Shown: in pieces, positions 45,763 through 57,711 of the stretch
How positions within the stretch are numbered: the stretch's first letter is position 1
Layout: each line of letters starts with the position of its first letter
DNA from: Linum tenue
Taxonomy: Eukaryota; Streptophyta; Magnoliopsida; Malpighiales; Linaceae
Assembly: GCA_946122785.1 (NCBI GenBank)
Contig: CAMGYJ010000002.1
Coordinates: 25,580,492-25,644,491, forward strand
DNA: 64,000 bases
Direction of reading: 5' to 3'
Notes under the pieces: generated by a model
Told to the model about the DNA's origin: nothing
Database searches by the model: none
The model's input: the letters and a program-made list of their open reading frames with translations, nothing else
Translations under genes and position numbers: made by a program

Positions 45763-46424
45763 TACACCTTGTTTAAATAACTTATGGATCTACTGTCATC
45801 GGCACGACATAAGAAAATATGAGCAAACTACATAATTAGAGAAGCAACTTGGTCATACTAAACTAATACATTTGGAGTTTGAAAAATGGGAGAGTAAGAC
45901 AACGATATGATGGACATAGAATTTTCAGGTAGTACAGTCAAACGTGATGCCCGATATGTTTAAGGCTACTTAAAAAGCAATCAGCAAAGGAAACCCAATG
46001 TGGAATGACTTAATAGTATATGCAATGCGTGTTTACCCATGGGAACCAACATCAACATTCATTCACTAACCACTTGCTCGGTTTAAGAGACAATATTGCC
46101 ATAGCTCTAACCTGAAACAGAATTTTACATCAACCTAAATCCTACTCTATCAGTTCCTCCGTACCTTAGCCAATCGATCTAAACAGGTAATATGATGAAT
46201 CATAGGAGCAATCCAAATAGACACGTCAACATAAGCGCACTCTAAATTGGAGGTTGAAAGAAGATATCCACATTTTTAGCGACATGGGTAAACATATCGA
46301 ACTGAGCAAAACAAAGGGCTTATTTAAAGCTTCCAGTCAAAAGGTCCAAAATCTATGAATTGGAGAACGAAGATGGCTATGGACTATGGTGGGATCACCC
46401 ACCACTACACCTACTGCAAATTAG
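45763..46424. other. Intergenic DNA without recognised genes
   Basis: AT-rich, no clear open frames or repeats. It may belong to the Helitron-like element whose 3' end is at 45180. Confidence 0.35.
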
Positions 46425-48809
46425 TATCTAAAAAATACTATAAGCGTTTTCTCAAACTGTCTTTCAGGGATTCAAATTTTACTTTCATCCACCCACCACT
46501 ACATCCTCAGTGTAAATGACAAAGATGATTTTGTTACTTTTAAAGCTTGTTGATTTTATATTGTTTGCGGCTTTACTCAATACTTGTTTATTTAATTTAA
46601 ATATAATGGCCAAAGAAAAATGATTTGTTTTTTTTTTAGGGTAAGAAAACTGGTTCATGGTGTTGTTGAAGAAAGGGGTTCACCTCCCTGCTATTTAAAT
46701 ATAAGGGAGGTGTTGAAACCAAATTCATAAGGAAAAAAGTCATATTTATGCAATTGAAGCATTAGTAGTATGACTCACTAAGAAAGCTATGTAGAAGTGT
46801 TGGGTATGTGCAGGTAAGGTTGTTCTTTCCGTAGCTGATTCTAGGTCTCTTGAACAAACATGGGTAGTAGACACTGGCGCTACTGACCATATGGCTTGTT
46901 GTTTGTCTATGCTTCAATCCTTTCGTGTTGTGCATAATTCCTTTGTGACCTTACCTAATGGTTCTAAGGCCAAAGTGACTCATATTGGAACAGTACATTT
47001 AATTGATCATCTCATCATTTCTAATGTCATGTTAATTCCCTCATTCTCGTTTAATTTGCTATCTGTAAGCAAGTTAACTACGCATCATAATTGTTCTATG
47101 ACATTCATTCATAATGGTTGTTTTATCCAGGAGCTGTCAGCTATGCAGACGATTGGTATAGCTGAACAGGTCTCTGGCCTTTACTATCTTCAACCTGGCA
47201 CCTCTCTACCTGGTCTTGCTATCCCTCAGTTGCTATCCACAGCATATGATACATCACATTCTATGTTTGATTTGTGGCATTATCGTTTGGGACATGCCTC
47301 TACTCCTAGAATAAAAGGATTACATGCTAATTCTGTTCCTATTACTGTCAATGCCAACATACATTGTTCTGTTTGTCCAATTGCAAAACAGAAACAATTC
47401 CTTTTGCATCTAGTGATTCTGTTAGTGCATCTCCTTTTGATTTGATTCATTGTGATGTTTGGGGGCCTTATAAGGAACCAACTATTGATGGTCATCGATA
47501 TTTTTTTGCCATTGTGGATGATCACACCAGAGTTTCTTGGGTTTATCTTCTTAAACACATTTCTAGCAATTTCTAAGCCAAGGAAATAACGTAGGGGTCC
47601 CAAGTCTTTTATCTTGAAAGTAGCATCCAGTTTAGACTTAATGGACTTCATTTTTGACAAATCATCGCATGTTAGTATCACATCATCAACATATACTAAT
47701 AAGGCTAAGAACTTAGAATCAGATTGTTTTGTAAACAAGGTATGATCTGCCTTGGACTGAACAAAACCATTAGCTAATAAAAACTCAGTCAGTTTTGAAT
47801 TCCACTAGAAGAAGATTGTTGCAGATTTTGTGTAATCGTCAGCAAATAGAGACTGCATGTCATCTATTAATGTCACTTTAATCATACTTATTGTGATTTT
47901 GAAACGTCACTTGCCCTTCTGTAGGGGGGAGTGTATTATAATTACAATTGAAGAACAACATTAAAACAAAGATAATTTTCATCGGAAACATAATAACTCA
48001 TGATAAACATAAGGACATGCAATTTGGAACCGGAATTATATATGCATCTGTGACAGAGGATTCAACCCGACCAATTGGATGAAGAGCAGAAACCAAAGCG
48101 ATTGAAAAGGAAAATTCAGAAGCAAACCGATTGAGAGCAGAGACCCTTACGGCCTATAGGACAGCCTATGAGATTAAAGAGGGAAGATGGCTTTGTTGAA
48201 GTTGATACTGTGTTGTTGCTCTGCATGATACTTTCTCAACTCCCTCAGATCCGCTGACTCCAATCGCCTCTTCTCGTCTCCCTGTATCTTCCGACTCCAA
48301 TTTCAGTACGATTCCCCTCCATAACCTCAAGTCCCGACCGCGAAATTTCTCAACAATTCGTTAATGCTGGTTTGGAATGAATCTCAATCTAGTGGGAGAG
48401 ACATAAGGATTCGGCACGATTTGACATGTTGATCAGAGGGGATTTAGTTCCGGGCGATTAAACATGACAGATCGAGGTTGAAATCGAAAGTACAGACTAC
48501 AGACTGTCAAATAAGAGCGCATCATTCGACTGGGCACTGTTGGCGGATGATTCACAGTGCTGAAGTCGGTAGTTGCAGGCTTGACGTTTACTCGCTGAAG
48601 CGGAGATGAAAGTTTTGCAGATTTGGAAGACGAACCGTTGCGGTGAATGGTAAGGAAATAACGGGTATCGGATGTTGGAAAGGAGGATTTTTTAAATAGA
48701 GAGATGATGGAGAGAGAGCGAGTATGTGATGACGTGGAATCGTGGATGGAAGTAAAATTTGAATCCCTCAAAGGTAGTTTGAGAAAACGCTTATAGTATT
48801 TTTTAGATA
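46425..48809. mobile_element. Composite unit bounded by ~70-bp inverted repeats
   Basis: The left arm (46425-46495, TATCTAAAAAATACTATAAG then CGTTTTCTCAAACT) is mirrored at 48742-48809 with a few changes (GAGGGATTCAAATTTTACTT shared near the inner end). Inside are a rearranged Copia fragment (46790-47950) and unrecognised DNA (47950-48740). No duplication was seen at the outer flanks. It may be a non-autonomous DNA element that received the Copia, or a folded-back rearrangement. Confidence 0.65.
46790..47950 (+). pseudogene. Copia fragment with an internal inversion
   Basis: Plus strand 46830-47555: protease (WVVDTGATDHMACC, with an intact DTGA active site), the GAG-pre-integrase domain (DLWHYRLGHASTPRIKGLHA, CSVCPIAKQKQ) and the integrase start (SPFDLIHCDVWGPYKE, AIVDDHTRVSWVYLLKH), with one frame change near 47400. 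Then, from 47555 to about 47805, reverse transcriptase lies on the minus strand (TKQSDSKFLALLVYVDDVIL, KDLGPLRYFLGLEIARN). After it the plus orientation returns, with a polypurine tract GGGGGGAG near 47924-47931 followed by TGTATTATA, a possible 3' LTR start. Most of integrase, reverse transcriptase and ribonuclease H are missing. This lineage differs from the Copia at 18440. Confidence 0.85.
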
Positions 48810-48938
48810 TTCCTCAATAAGAAAGATTTCAAGGAGCTCTCGATGAAATCACATCACATGAGTTGTTTATGAGTTGTATAAAGTTTTTAGGAGTTGTGTT
48901 ACATATACGTAATAACGAGTTCCATTTAATTAATCTAA
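48810..48938. other. Short spacer
   Basis: No gene seen. Confidence 0.35.
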
Positions 48939-49293
48939 GGGTCGTTTGGATGTGGAAATGTAATGCAGTAATTGGACCCAATTACCACATAATGCAGTAA
49001 TTGGGTTAAAAACCCACGTTTGGGAGAGCAAAAAGGGTATGGGAATTGGACCATGGAAATTGGCTTCAATTACCACATTCATGGTAATTGAGAATACTAC
49101 ACCTCCCCCTAGTAATTTGACATTACCACGTTTTCTAACTTCTTTTTCCAAATTCCACACCATCAATTCCCACAAAACTAAACCCTATCCAAACGTGAAT
49201 TTTTTTCAATTTCCACAAGTCAATTCCTTGGTTTTGTAAAACATGGAAATTCAGACAAATTCCAACGTTTTCAAATTTCCACATCCAAACGAC
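48939..49293. mobile_element. MITE with ends GGGTCGTTTGGATGTGGAAAT
   Basis: Left end GGGTCGTTTGGATGTGGAAA mirrors the right end TTTCCACATCCAAACGAC. The interior is built of short direct and inverted copies of ATTACCACAT and AATGCAGTAATTGG. A different family from the MITEs at 10974 and 37152 despite a shared GGGTCGTTTGGA start. Confidence 0.75.
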
Positions 49294-49539
49294 AAGAGAT
49301 TTTTCAGTCTCACACTAGTCCAACTGAATTTTTCATCAAAATCACCTATTTCGTTTACAAAGTAAAAGTTTGAACAGGATCCCACTAACCCTATTGTGTA
49401 TTTGATCCAAATGAACACGAATAAATAATAAATTCAAGGCATTGAAGGGTATATATGTAAATAGGCAGTAGGACCTTTACGAGTTTTTAGTTTTTTTTTT
49501 ATGAAATTATTAGATTCTAACATGAAAGTTTTGTTTTCT

Positions 49540-50618
49540 ATGTTGTCAGAACCGAACCGAAGTATGACCCGGTAACGTGAACGGTTCGGTCTTTAGTGGT
49601 TCAGTCGGCATTAGACAGTTTAAAAATCGTTTGGGAACCGGTACCTAATAAACAGTCATCTGTATAAATAGTAGACACTTCTTAATCATGGTAAACCACA
49701 AGTAAATTACTCTCTTAAACCATTCTAGAACATCAGTACTGAAAGATCTAAAATTCAATTCCAAACCACCACATTGCTCCAAAATAAAAGCAATATCACA
49801 CGAGTCTGAACATTAACCACGAGGCAGAAGCATAAACCATTACAAATTAAATGGGACAGCAGTAACATAAACATAAACCATTACAAATTAAATGGGACAG
49901 CAACAACATAAATCATTACAAACAGCAACATAAATCATTACAAAATTGCTCACATCAGCATCACAGTCACAAACACTTACCGGTGCAGGGGAGGGCAGCA
50001 GGGGTCGGTGCAATAGGAGTCGGTGCAGAGGAGAGGCAGTGACCGGGGAAGGGAAGGGAGACCTCACCGGGGCACTCGCCGGCAGGGGCTCGCCCAAATT
50101 GGAGGGAAATGGCGACGGGAAATGGCGCTGGGGAAGATGGCGATGGCGACGAGTCACAGGCGACGAAGAAGATGAAGAAAATGGCGACGGGTCACATGCG
50201 CTGGGGAAGATGACGATGGAGACGGGGAACGGCTGGGGAAGACGGCGATGGAGACGGGGAACGGCGCTGGGATTTGGAGTTCAGACTGGAAGCGGCACTT
50301 CCTTATCTCCACGAAGAAGAAGATGGAGAAATTGGGAATTAGGGTTCTGCAACATCAGACAGCCCAACCCACCTTCTCCTTTAATTTTCGTTCTTTAGTT
50401 TTTGGTTGTTAGTTTTCATTTTTTTTAATTAAACCAACCAGCCCAATGTGAAAAAGCGGACGATCGACTCGAGCAGTTCGAGCAATGAACCGCTTCGGCC
50501 GCTCGCCGGCCGCCCCAAAGAACCAGTCCGGCTAAATAGCTGATACGAGCCGGTTTTGTACCCGGTTGGCGATTTTGGCGGCTCGGCTGGCCGGCTCGGC
50601 TCGGCTTTCACAACACTG
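49540..50618. mobile_element. hAT-type element, long copy with GC-rich interior
   Basis: Shares both ends with 37772-38206 (TGTTGTCAGAACCGAACCGA and CGGCTCGGCTTTCACAACACTG). The flanks GTTTTCTA and GTTTTCTT suggest an 8-bp duplication with one mismatch. About 640 bp are present that the short copy lacks: a tandem repeat (49831-49913) and a G+C-rich part (49940-50400) with repeated GGGGAACGGC and AGACGG words and open frames I do not recognise. Confidence 0.8.
49831..49913. repeat. Two 41-bp tandem units in the long hAT copy
   Basis: Units start CATAAACCATTACAAATTAA at 49831 and 49872. A further shorter repeat, ACATAAATCATTACAAA, follows. Confidence 0.85.
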
Positions 50619-51446
50619 GTTTTCTTACATGATCTCATACACTACGGGTCATGGTCATCAACTAGTCAAAATAATCAGACAAGAGCCGCATGAACATATC
50701 CTACAGGTCATTTAGACATCATCATATCATGTCCTCCTCTTTATGTCGCAAAGACATCTAGGACTTTATGTCCAGTGGCGAATTCAGAATTTTTTTATAG
50801 ATGTGTCCTTTTCCAAAAATTAAAGTAAATTAAAAATTAAATTAAATCATTAATAAATAAAAAATATTTGACTAGTGCAAGTATACCATATTAGATAATA
50901 ATTCATGAACTGATCGCATATTCGATTTCTAACCTTGTTCCTAATGTAACTCAAACTTGAAAGACTCTTTCAACTCTTGCAATATACCTATAAAATCAAT
51001 TCAAATTAAGCATAGCTCGAATGTGTTTAATTGCTAGGTTTTGAAAATAATGGGAATAAAGAATAGTATTTTTACTATTACATATTGTTTAAAATAGAAC
51101 AACAAATGAGTTGCAAGCTAGAGAATATGTATAGTAATAGTAGTGTCCTAGGTTTGAATAACACAGAGTACTGCTTATATAATTTTAATCATACGCAAAC
51201 TACTACCGAGGACAGGATAATCATTTTTTCAAAATTTAAGGGTGTCTCGGATTACCAATTATATTTTTTTATCCATACGAAACTACTAACGGGGTTGGAT
51301 AGAGGTGGCAAATGGATTCGTGGATCTATGGATCAAATAGATTGGTGGATTCATGGATTAGATAAAGGGAATTGGTGGATTATCCATGAATCCAAATGAC
51401 ATATTCTTTTTTTTTTACTGGAAATCTGGTTCATTTCATTAAGAAA

Positions 51447-53600
51447 TTAGGCCCCATGACCCCTATCAGCTTCAATCATACAACTTAGAGATAATGGAGG
51501 GTTATCAACCCAAACCACTTGCTGATCCCACCCCAACCCAATGTGAGCTAACCAGTGGGCCACAGTATTCAATTTTCTAGGTCTAAACTCCCATCTCACT
51601 TCTCTTCCCGATAGAGACTCATTACATCTAGCCAAACATTTCAGCTCCTCACACCAGAAACCTATCTCATTACAATCTTCCTCACCTTTCTTCAATTGAT
51701 TCACCAAAACCTGGCAATCCGTTTCGACGATCAAGGGGCTAAGCTCCCTCCGATTCGCCTCCCTCATGCCCATAACCAGAGCCTTAGTCTCTCCTTCAAT
51801 GGATCTACAAACCCCTTTCTCCTTTCTCGCCATCGCCCCCACAAAATCTCCTCGCCAATCGCAAATAATGCATCCCAGGCCAATCCCTTGGTCTTTGATC
51901 ACCCCAGCATCAGAATTCAGTTTGTAAAACCCCTCCGGAGGCGGAGTCCAACGACTGTCTTGTTCCGAACGGTCTCCCAACGAGGCACTCATGGAGTCTG
52001 GGCTCGAGGAATCTTGAGCAGCCAGATAAGTCGAGAGCCATCCCAAAGCACGAGGGATGATCTCCTCCTCTTCCAACTTCCTGTTATTGAATTTGTGGTT
52101 GCAACGCTCCTTCCACAGGTACCATAAGATTGAGCAGAACCTTTGAATTCTATCTTCTGTAAAAGTTTCCAAGACTTCTTTAATTCACTCAAAACACGAC
52201 TTTCCCTCGCCCTTTTCAAATATGTCCTTCTCCTCACAGTTTCTTCACCTTCTTCGAATCCAATCACAATCGCGAAGGACATGCATCTGTGTTTCAGGGA
52301 GGCTGCAAAAAGGACACTCAGGGGTGGCCCTATCAATCCATTCCTCGACTTGAACACCCACGGGTAAGATATTCTTGCACACTTTCCATAGAAAGATTCG
52401 AACTTTAGGCTGAATGTGAAGATTCCAGATAGTTTTCCAAACATTAGAGTCTTCAGGATCAAGATAATGAGAACGAGATAGGTGACCAAGCTGTTTGCTT
52501 CGAATAAGAGTGTAAGCAGACTTAACAGAATAAATTCCTCTTTCTGAATCTTTCCTAACTCTGGAGTCAGGCCTGAGAGGGAATCTGAGAGGGATTCTTG
52601 AAATAAGAACCTGATCATCCTTAGAAAAAAACTCCTTAAGCTTTTCCATATCCCATCCCCCTGAACTAACATCAATTAGAGTACTCACTAGGGCTTCAAG
52701 GAGGATCCCCATTCCAGGCTGGAAAAAACTCTTCCTTGGGATCCATTCATCGCTCCCCATGTTAATTGACTCCCCATTTCCAACTCTCCATCTAAAGCCA
52801 TCAGTAATAATTTCTTTTGTAGCAAAAATACTCTTCCAAATGTAGCTCGGTTGGAAGCCAAGTTTAGTCTGTAAAATATCAGTTTTGAGGAAGTAACGAG
52901 CCTTTAGAACTCTAGCCATAAGAGAGTGAGGTCTGCTTAGCACATTCCAAACCTTCTTTCCAAGCATAGCAAAATTGGAAGCCTTGAGATCCCTGAATCC
53001 CACTCCACCTTCCTCTTTACTGTCACACAACTCATCCCACTCAATCCAGTGAACCTTGGATTCCTTTCCCTTCTGACCCCACCAGAAATTAGAGATTAAT
53101 CTCTGAATTTCTTTCAAAGTTCCTTCTGGGACCTGGAAAACAGACATAGGGTACAGGCATTGAGCTTGGGCAACAACCTTAATAAGAATCTCCTTTCCAG
53201 CCTGAGACATAGTTCTGCTCTTCCAGTCTTTAAGCTTCTTTCGCACTCTCTCTTTAATTTCCTCAAAATGGCCTTTTTTTATCTTCCCACAACAGTAGGC
53301 AGTCCCAGATATTTGGAATGTTTATCCACTTCCTTGATTCCAAGAGTACCACAGATTTCCAACCTCCTACTGATTCTTACATTCTTACTAAAGGAGATTT
53401 CAGATTTAGAAAGATTGATCAACTGACCTGATTCCTTAGCATATATCTCCAGTATACTTTTAAGCTGGTCACACTCCTTAAGGGTAGATTTTCCAAAAAT
53501 AACACAATCATCTGCGAACAGGAGATGTGATATGGTGGGTGCCTTCTTCCTAATCTTTACACCATGTAACTTTCCTTCCAGCTCAGCTTTTTTTAATTAG
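51447..53600 (-). pseudogene. LINE ORF2 C-terminal half: RT end, zf-RVT, ribonuclease H
   Basis: The RT palm FADD lies at 53508-53521 (LFADDCV), where frames are broken. 53246-52245 is open and holds the thumb/linker (ISNFWWGQKGKESKVHWIEW, DLKASNFAMLGKKVW) and a zf-RVT block (VWKTIWNLHIQPKVRIFLWK, CPFCSLPETQMHVLRDCDWI). 52172-51447 holds ribonuclease H (LNSDAGVIKDQGIGLGCIIC, SIEGETKALVMGMREA, IVETDCQVLVNQL), with the D, E and D of the active site. A frame change near 52200 separates them. Confidence 0.85.
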
Positions 53601-55574
53601 GGCAGTGAGGCCTTCAGCACATAGGAGGAAGAGGTAAGGGGACATGGGATCACCCTGCCTGAGTCCCCTTGAAGGAATAAAACGTTCAGTCTTGTGGCCA
53701 TTAACCAGGATCGAGTAAGAAACTTAGAAACACATTTCATAACCAAATCAACCCATCTTTCCTCAAAACCAAGCTTTAACATCACATTCTTCAAGAAATC
53801 CCATTCCACTCGATCATAGGCCTTGGCCATGTCGAGTTTAGCAGCATAGAAAGCATCCTTGGCTTTCTCTTCTTTTTTTTTCATGTACTGGAAACATTCA
53901 AAAGCCACAATCACATTATCGGTAATAAATCTACCTGGGACAAAGGCACTTTGCTCCTCTGAGATTAAATCATCAAGAATCTGCTTAAGTCTATTAGCTA
54001 GAACCTTTGAAATAATTTTGTAAGGCACTCTGCAAAGACTAATGGGCCTGAATTCCTTAGATGTAGTAGGAGTTTTCACCTTAGGAATGAGAGCTATAAG
54101 AGTATGATTTAGATCCTCAGGAAGGCTCCCCTGATTGAAAAAATTTTGAACAGTCTCCACCATTTTAGGACCAATAGTGTTCCAGTTCTTTTGGAAAAAA
54201 CCTGCAGAGAAACCATCCGAACCAGGGGCTTTAAAAGGCCCCATTTGATCAAGGGCATCCTTAATTTCTTTAGTAGTAACAGCCCTAAGAAGTTTCTCAT
54301 TCATAGTAGGGGTCACTTTTCTTTGCAAAGCTTGAATCACAAGATCTGAATTAGGGAGAGTACCTTTATTGAAGAGCTCTTTGTAGTACTCAACAATGCA
54401 TGAAGAAACTTCTTTTTGTCCCTTAAATAATCTGCCCTGCTCATTTCTCAACATTTTGATAGTATTCCTCTTGCGTCTGGCAGAAGCTTTAGCATGAAAG
54501 AATTTTGTATTCTTATCACCCCCTCTTAACCAGTCAATTCTAGAGCGTTGCTTCCATAACTCATCTTCTTGCTGGATGAGTTCTCCTCTTTCCTTCTCAA
54601 GGGCCCTCCTCTGTTCGAGAACAATAGCAGTCTTAGGTTTAAACTTGAAAGTTTTGAGAAGCTTCTCAATTCTCTCAATCTTCTTCCTTACATCTCCAAA
54701 CTTTCTTTTACTCCAAATCAGTAAATCAGCTATGCATTTAGAAAGCACAGAGAGGAGATCTTCATTTCCATTAGCATTACACTCCCTTTCCACAATTGCT
54801 GCACTTTCAGGGTCTTTAAGCCAGAAAGGTTCCACCCGAAAGTACCACCCCCATTTTATCTCTTCCTCATCCCTTCCTTCAGTATATAACATTATAGGAC
54901 AGTGGTCAGACCCACATCTATCCATGTGCAACACCTGATGGTTCGGATATGTTTTTTTCCATTCCCAGCTAGCCACACATCTATCTAATCTTTCTTCAAT
55001 GAAGCCTTCATTAGCTCTACTATTCTCCCAGGTAAACGGATATCCATTAACACCACAATCCAAAAGGCCACAGAACTCCAAAGCTTCTCTAAATTCCATA
55101 GCTTGGTGTTCATCAATGAGTCTACCCCCTCTTTTCTCATTTCCTGTAAGAACTTGGTTAAAATCACCAATACAGACCCAAGGTAGAGAACAACCATTTT
55201 TAAGGTTCTTAAGAAGATCCCAAAACTTAAATCTTTCACCATGTTCAGCCTGTCAGCCTCCATCTATCACTCCCCTCCTCATTACTCACAAGAGCATCAA
55301 TATGGTGCAGTGAGGAGGTAGTTTTAACCACTGAAACCACTTCATTCCACAGAAGACAAAGGCCACCAGCCTTCCAACCCTTATCATTCCTTGCTGCTAC
55401 TCCACATCCACCAGAGAATCCCAATTTCCGCTGAATCTCCTTCCATCCACTCTCATCTTTTCGAGTTTCCATAAGAAAAACCAGATCAGGTTGCTGCTTT
55501 TGGATAAGCCTTTTCAGCTTTGCAACTGCCGAGGTGCTGCCCAAACCTCGACAGTTGTAACTTAGGAGCTTCAT
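53597..55574 (-). pseudogene. LINE ORF2 N-terminal half: endonuclease and reverse transcriptase
   Basis: ORF2 starts MKLLSYNCRGLGSTSA at 55574 with the endonuclease N-terminus (QPDLVFLMETRKDESGW). A frame break near 55245 follows WRLTG. The endonuclease resumes (LDCGVNGYPFTWENSRAN, CGSDHCPIMLYT). The reverse transcriptase follows: FKAPGSDGFSAGFFQKNW, FRPISLCRVPYKIISKVLAN, EEQSAFVPGRFITDNVIVAF and KLDMAKAYDRVEWDFL. A frame change near 53700 moves the [13 protein letters not shown] motif out of frame. Within these breaks the open stretch 55099-53597 is 500 codons. It would nick DNA and prime copying at the target. Confidence 0.88.
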
Positions 55575-55707
55575 TGGCCTCGACGGCCTTGCTCCTTGGC
55601 AAGGACCGCCTCTTCTCCATCCACATTAGAGTAAAGGTAGTCTCTGGGTCGTTTGTTACTCACAGGGTTCACATCAATATCCATATCCTCCGCAATTCCA
55701 CGTTTGC

Positions 55708-56882
55708 CTATTTCCAATCTTGTAAGTTCTTTAGGTTGACTCTCAGGATTCTTCCTTTCCAACCTGTGCCATTTCTTTCCATTCTTAGCAGAGTTTTTAT
55801 TTTCAACTGCAAGAGTCTCAACTTGTTTGTCATGACTTCCATTTCCAGCTTCCTTTGGAATCTCTGAGCTAGCTGTAGCAAAGCTGTGTGTTGATCATCA
55901 TTGGGAGCTTGAACTTGTTCCCCAGGAGTCTCAGATTCCTTTTCCTTTTCACTAAGATCCTTAGCAGATACTCGAACATGATCATTTACTTTAATAACCA
56001 GCAAGCTCTCAGAAAGTTCTTCTGCTTGCTTTTCCGAATTTTTTGGCTCTTCATCCTTCTTTTGTTTCGAGATTCTTTCAGCTTGAACTTCTTCCCAAAG
56101 CTTTGACAGCAGTTGTGATTTCTCCTTTTCCCTAATGGAAAGCTTTTTCAGAGGGGAGTCAGCTCTTAGCCAAGATCCATAAGGATCGTTATCATCAGCC
56201 TCACTGTTCTGGCCTAAGGGGCAAGATTTTTTAAGATGGCCTAGAATGCCACATTTGAAATAGTAGATGGGGAGTCTTTCATAGCCAACCTTGTAGGAAA
56301 TAGGACCATTCTTACTCTGCATCTTAATTATTCTTCTGAGTGGTTTTTGAATCGGTATCGAGACTCTCACTCTAAAAAATTCACTGCTGACTCCATAATG
56401 TAATTCGTCCCAACGAACAAAGTTTCCAAACATAGATCCAACCCTCTCTGCCATTGAGGATTTCTCATATTCAGAGGGAACTTCCTTATTCGAACCCAGA
56501 AATCCGCCCACTCAAAATCAATCTTAGATAAGTCCAGATCTGGAGGAACTTCCTTGAAGACTAACAACTGTCTTTCTAGATGCCAAGGTCCTCCATAAAG
56601 AACCTTATTTATATCCTCAAAACAGTAAAGTTGCAGACGCAAAATGTTCTCCTTAGTAACCTGTAGATCGAAATCCCTTTTCAGTCGCCAAGCTTCACCT
56701 AATATCTTCTTCAGGATCCTTCCCGAGGGAAGAGTCCCTTTAATAGCTTTACCAGCAAGTCCAAGCTCTTTCATTGCTTCTTTAACTCCTTCGGTTGCAA
56801 CTGTATCTTCCAGACTAATAATAGTTTCTTCCTCTTCTGTTAAATCAATACCCGACAGTTTTTCAACTAATTCCTTTTCCAT
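55708..56882 (-). pseudogene. LINE ORF1 (DUF4283-type RNA-binding protein with zinc knuckle)
   Basis: It starts MEKELVEKLSGIDLTEEEE at 56882. A DUF4283-like block follows (DFDLQVTKENILRLQLYCFE, VLYGGPWHLERQLLVF), then a frame change near 56440. The second piece holds IPIYYFKCGILGHLKKSC-like sequence, a zinc knuckle whose first Cys is Tyr (LPIYYFKCGILGHLKKSC), and a charged tail. ORF1 proteins bind the element RNA. Confidence 0.82.
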
Positions 56883-57605
56883 GAATGCAGCAGTGACACG
56901 ACAGTAGAAGAACTGTTAAAGCCAACAGTCCAAGGACAGTCAGCAGGCACTGAACAGTCGCCAAGACTGATGGGAACTCAAAAACCACCAACAAGCAGTT
57001 ACAGAGACCAGAAACAGGGACGGACCAGAACCAGAAGAAAGAGGCGAACAGCCAGAGAGAAGAGAATCAGGGGGAAAGGAAGGGGATAGGATCGGGACAA
57101 GCCAATCAAGGGGACAGGAAACACTCTCCAGGAATGTGGGAAGATGAAACGTCAGCACTGGGGGGCAGTGAAAAGACAGAGGGGACTCTTCAGAGACAGA
57201 GAAAAAACAGAGGGGATATTTTTGTTAGTTATCTACCCAAATGACATATTCAACCAAGGACCATTATGTAAAATGTGAAAAAGTTTAATTACTAAAATGT
57301 CATAATTAAAAAATTTAGGTACCAAAACGTAATTTCCAATGATATTTTTGTATAAAAACTTAAATTTTGGGTACCAAAATGTAAAATATAAAAAGTATAG
57401 GTACCAAAACGTAATTTGTCATTTGGATCCATGGATTGATCCATGAATCTACCAATCCAATTGGATTTGGATCAAATGGATTGGATTAGGTGGATATTTT
57501 TAATGGATTAGTGGATTGGATTGAGAATTGCCACCTCTAGAGTTGGATAATCATTTCCCCAAATTTTAGGGATGTTGCGGTCAAGTATCCGCCACTGTTT
57601 ATGTC

Positions 57606-57711
57606 CCCTTGTTTGCCTAAAACATGTTTGATACACTTGACAGTTTGGTCATATTCATCCCTTGGTTGAAACTTATATATCAAGATGGACTTCATCATAT
57701 TCATATACCGA
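57606..57711. other. Flank right of the second nest
   Basis: Once the outer hAT element is removed, a minus-strand frame (YKFQPRDEYDQTVKCIKHVL and on) runs across the old junction for about 35 codons. It resembles nothing I can name. Confidence 0.35.

Larger units (their letters stand above)
51407..57236 (-). mobile_element. LINE (plant L1-like), structurally complete, 5.8 kb
   Basis: A 15-bp duplication, CCAAATGACATATTC, is identical at 51392-51406 and 57237-57251. The poly(A) tail shows as T11 at 51407. Minus-strand order: ORF1 (56882-55708), ORF2 endonuclease (55574-54940), reverse transcriptase (54300-53000), zinc-binding region (52600-52245) and ribonuclease H (52172-51447). All the parts of a full LINE are there, but several frame changes and stops make it inactive. 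It lies inside the inner hAT element. Confidence 0.93.
51300..57539. mobile_element. Inner hAT-type element, split by a LINE
   Basis: Starts TAGAGGTGGCAAATGGATT and ends GAATTGCCACCTCTA, inverted. The flanks GGGTTGGA (51292-51299) and GAGTTGGA (57540-57547) give an 8-bp duplication with one mismatch. Its interior (51320-51391, 57252-57520) repeats GGATTGG, TGGATT and ATCCATG words. No coding capacity. Confidence 0.87.
50773..57597. mobile_element. Outer hAT-type element of the second nest, perfect 8-bp TSD
   Basis: Starts CAGTGGCGAATTC and ends CGCCACTG, inverted. The flanks TTTATGTC at 50765-50772 and 57598-57605 are identical. Its own sequence is 50773-51299 and 57540-57597, AT-rich without transposase; the middle is a second hAT element. 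Confidence 0.88.

Noticed and set aside
51447..52172. Stand-alone ribonuclease-H gene
   Set aside because: It is the C-terminal domain of the LINE, lying between its poly(A) tail and the reverse transcriptase on the same strand.
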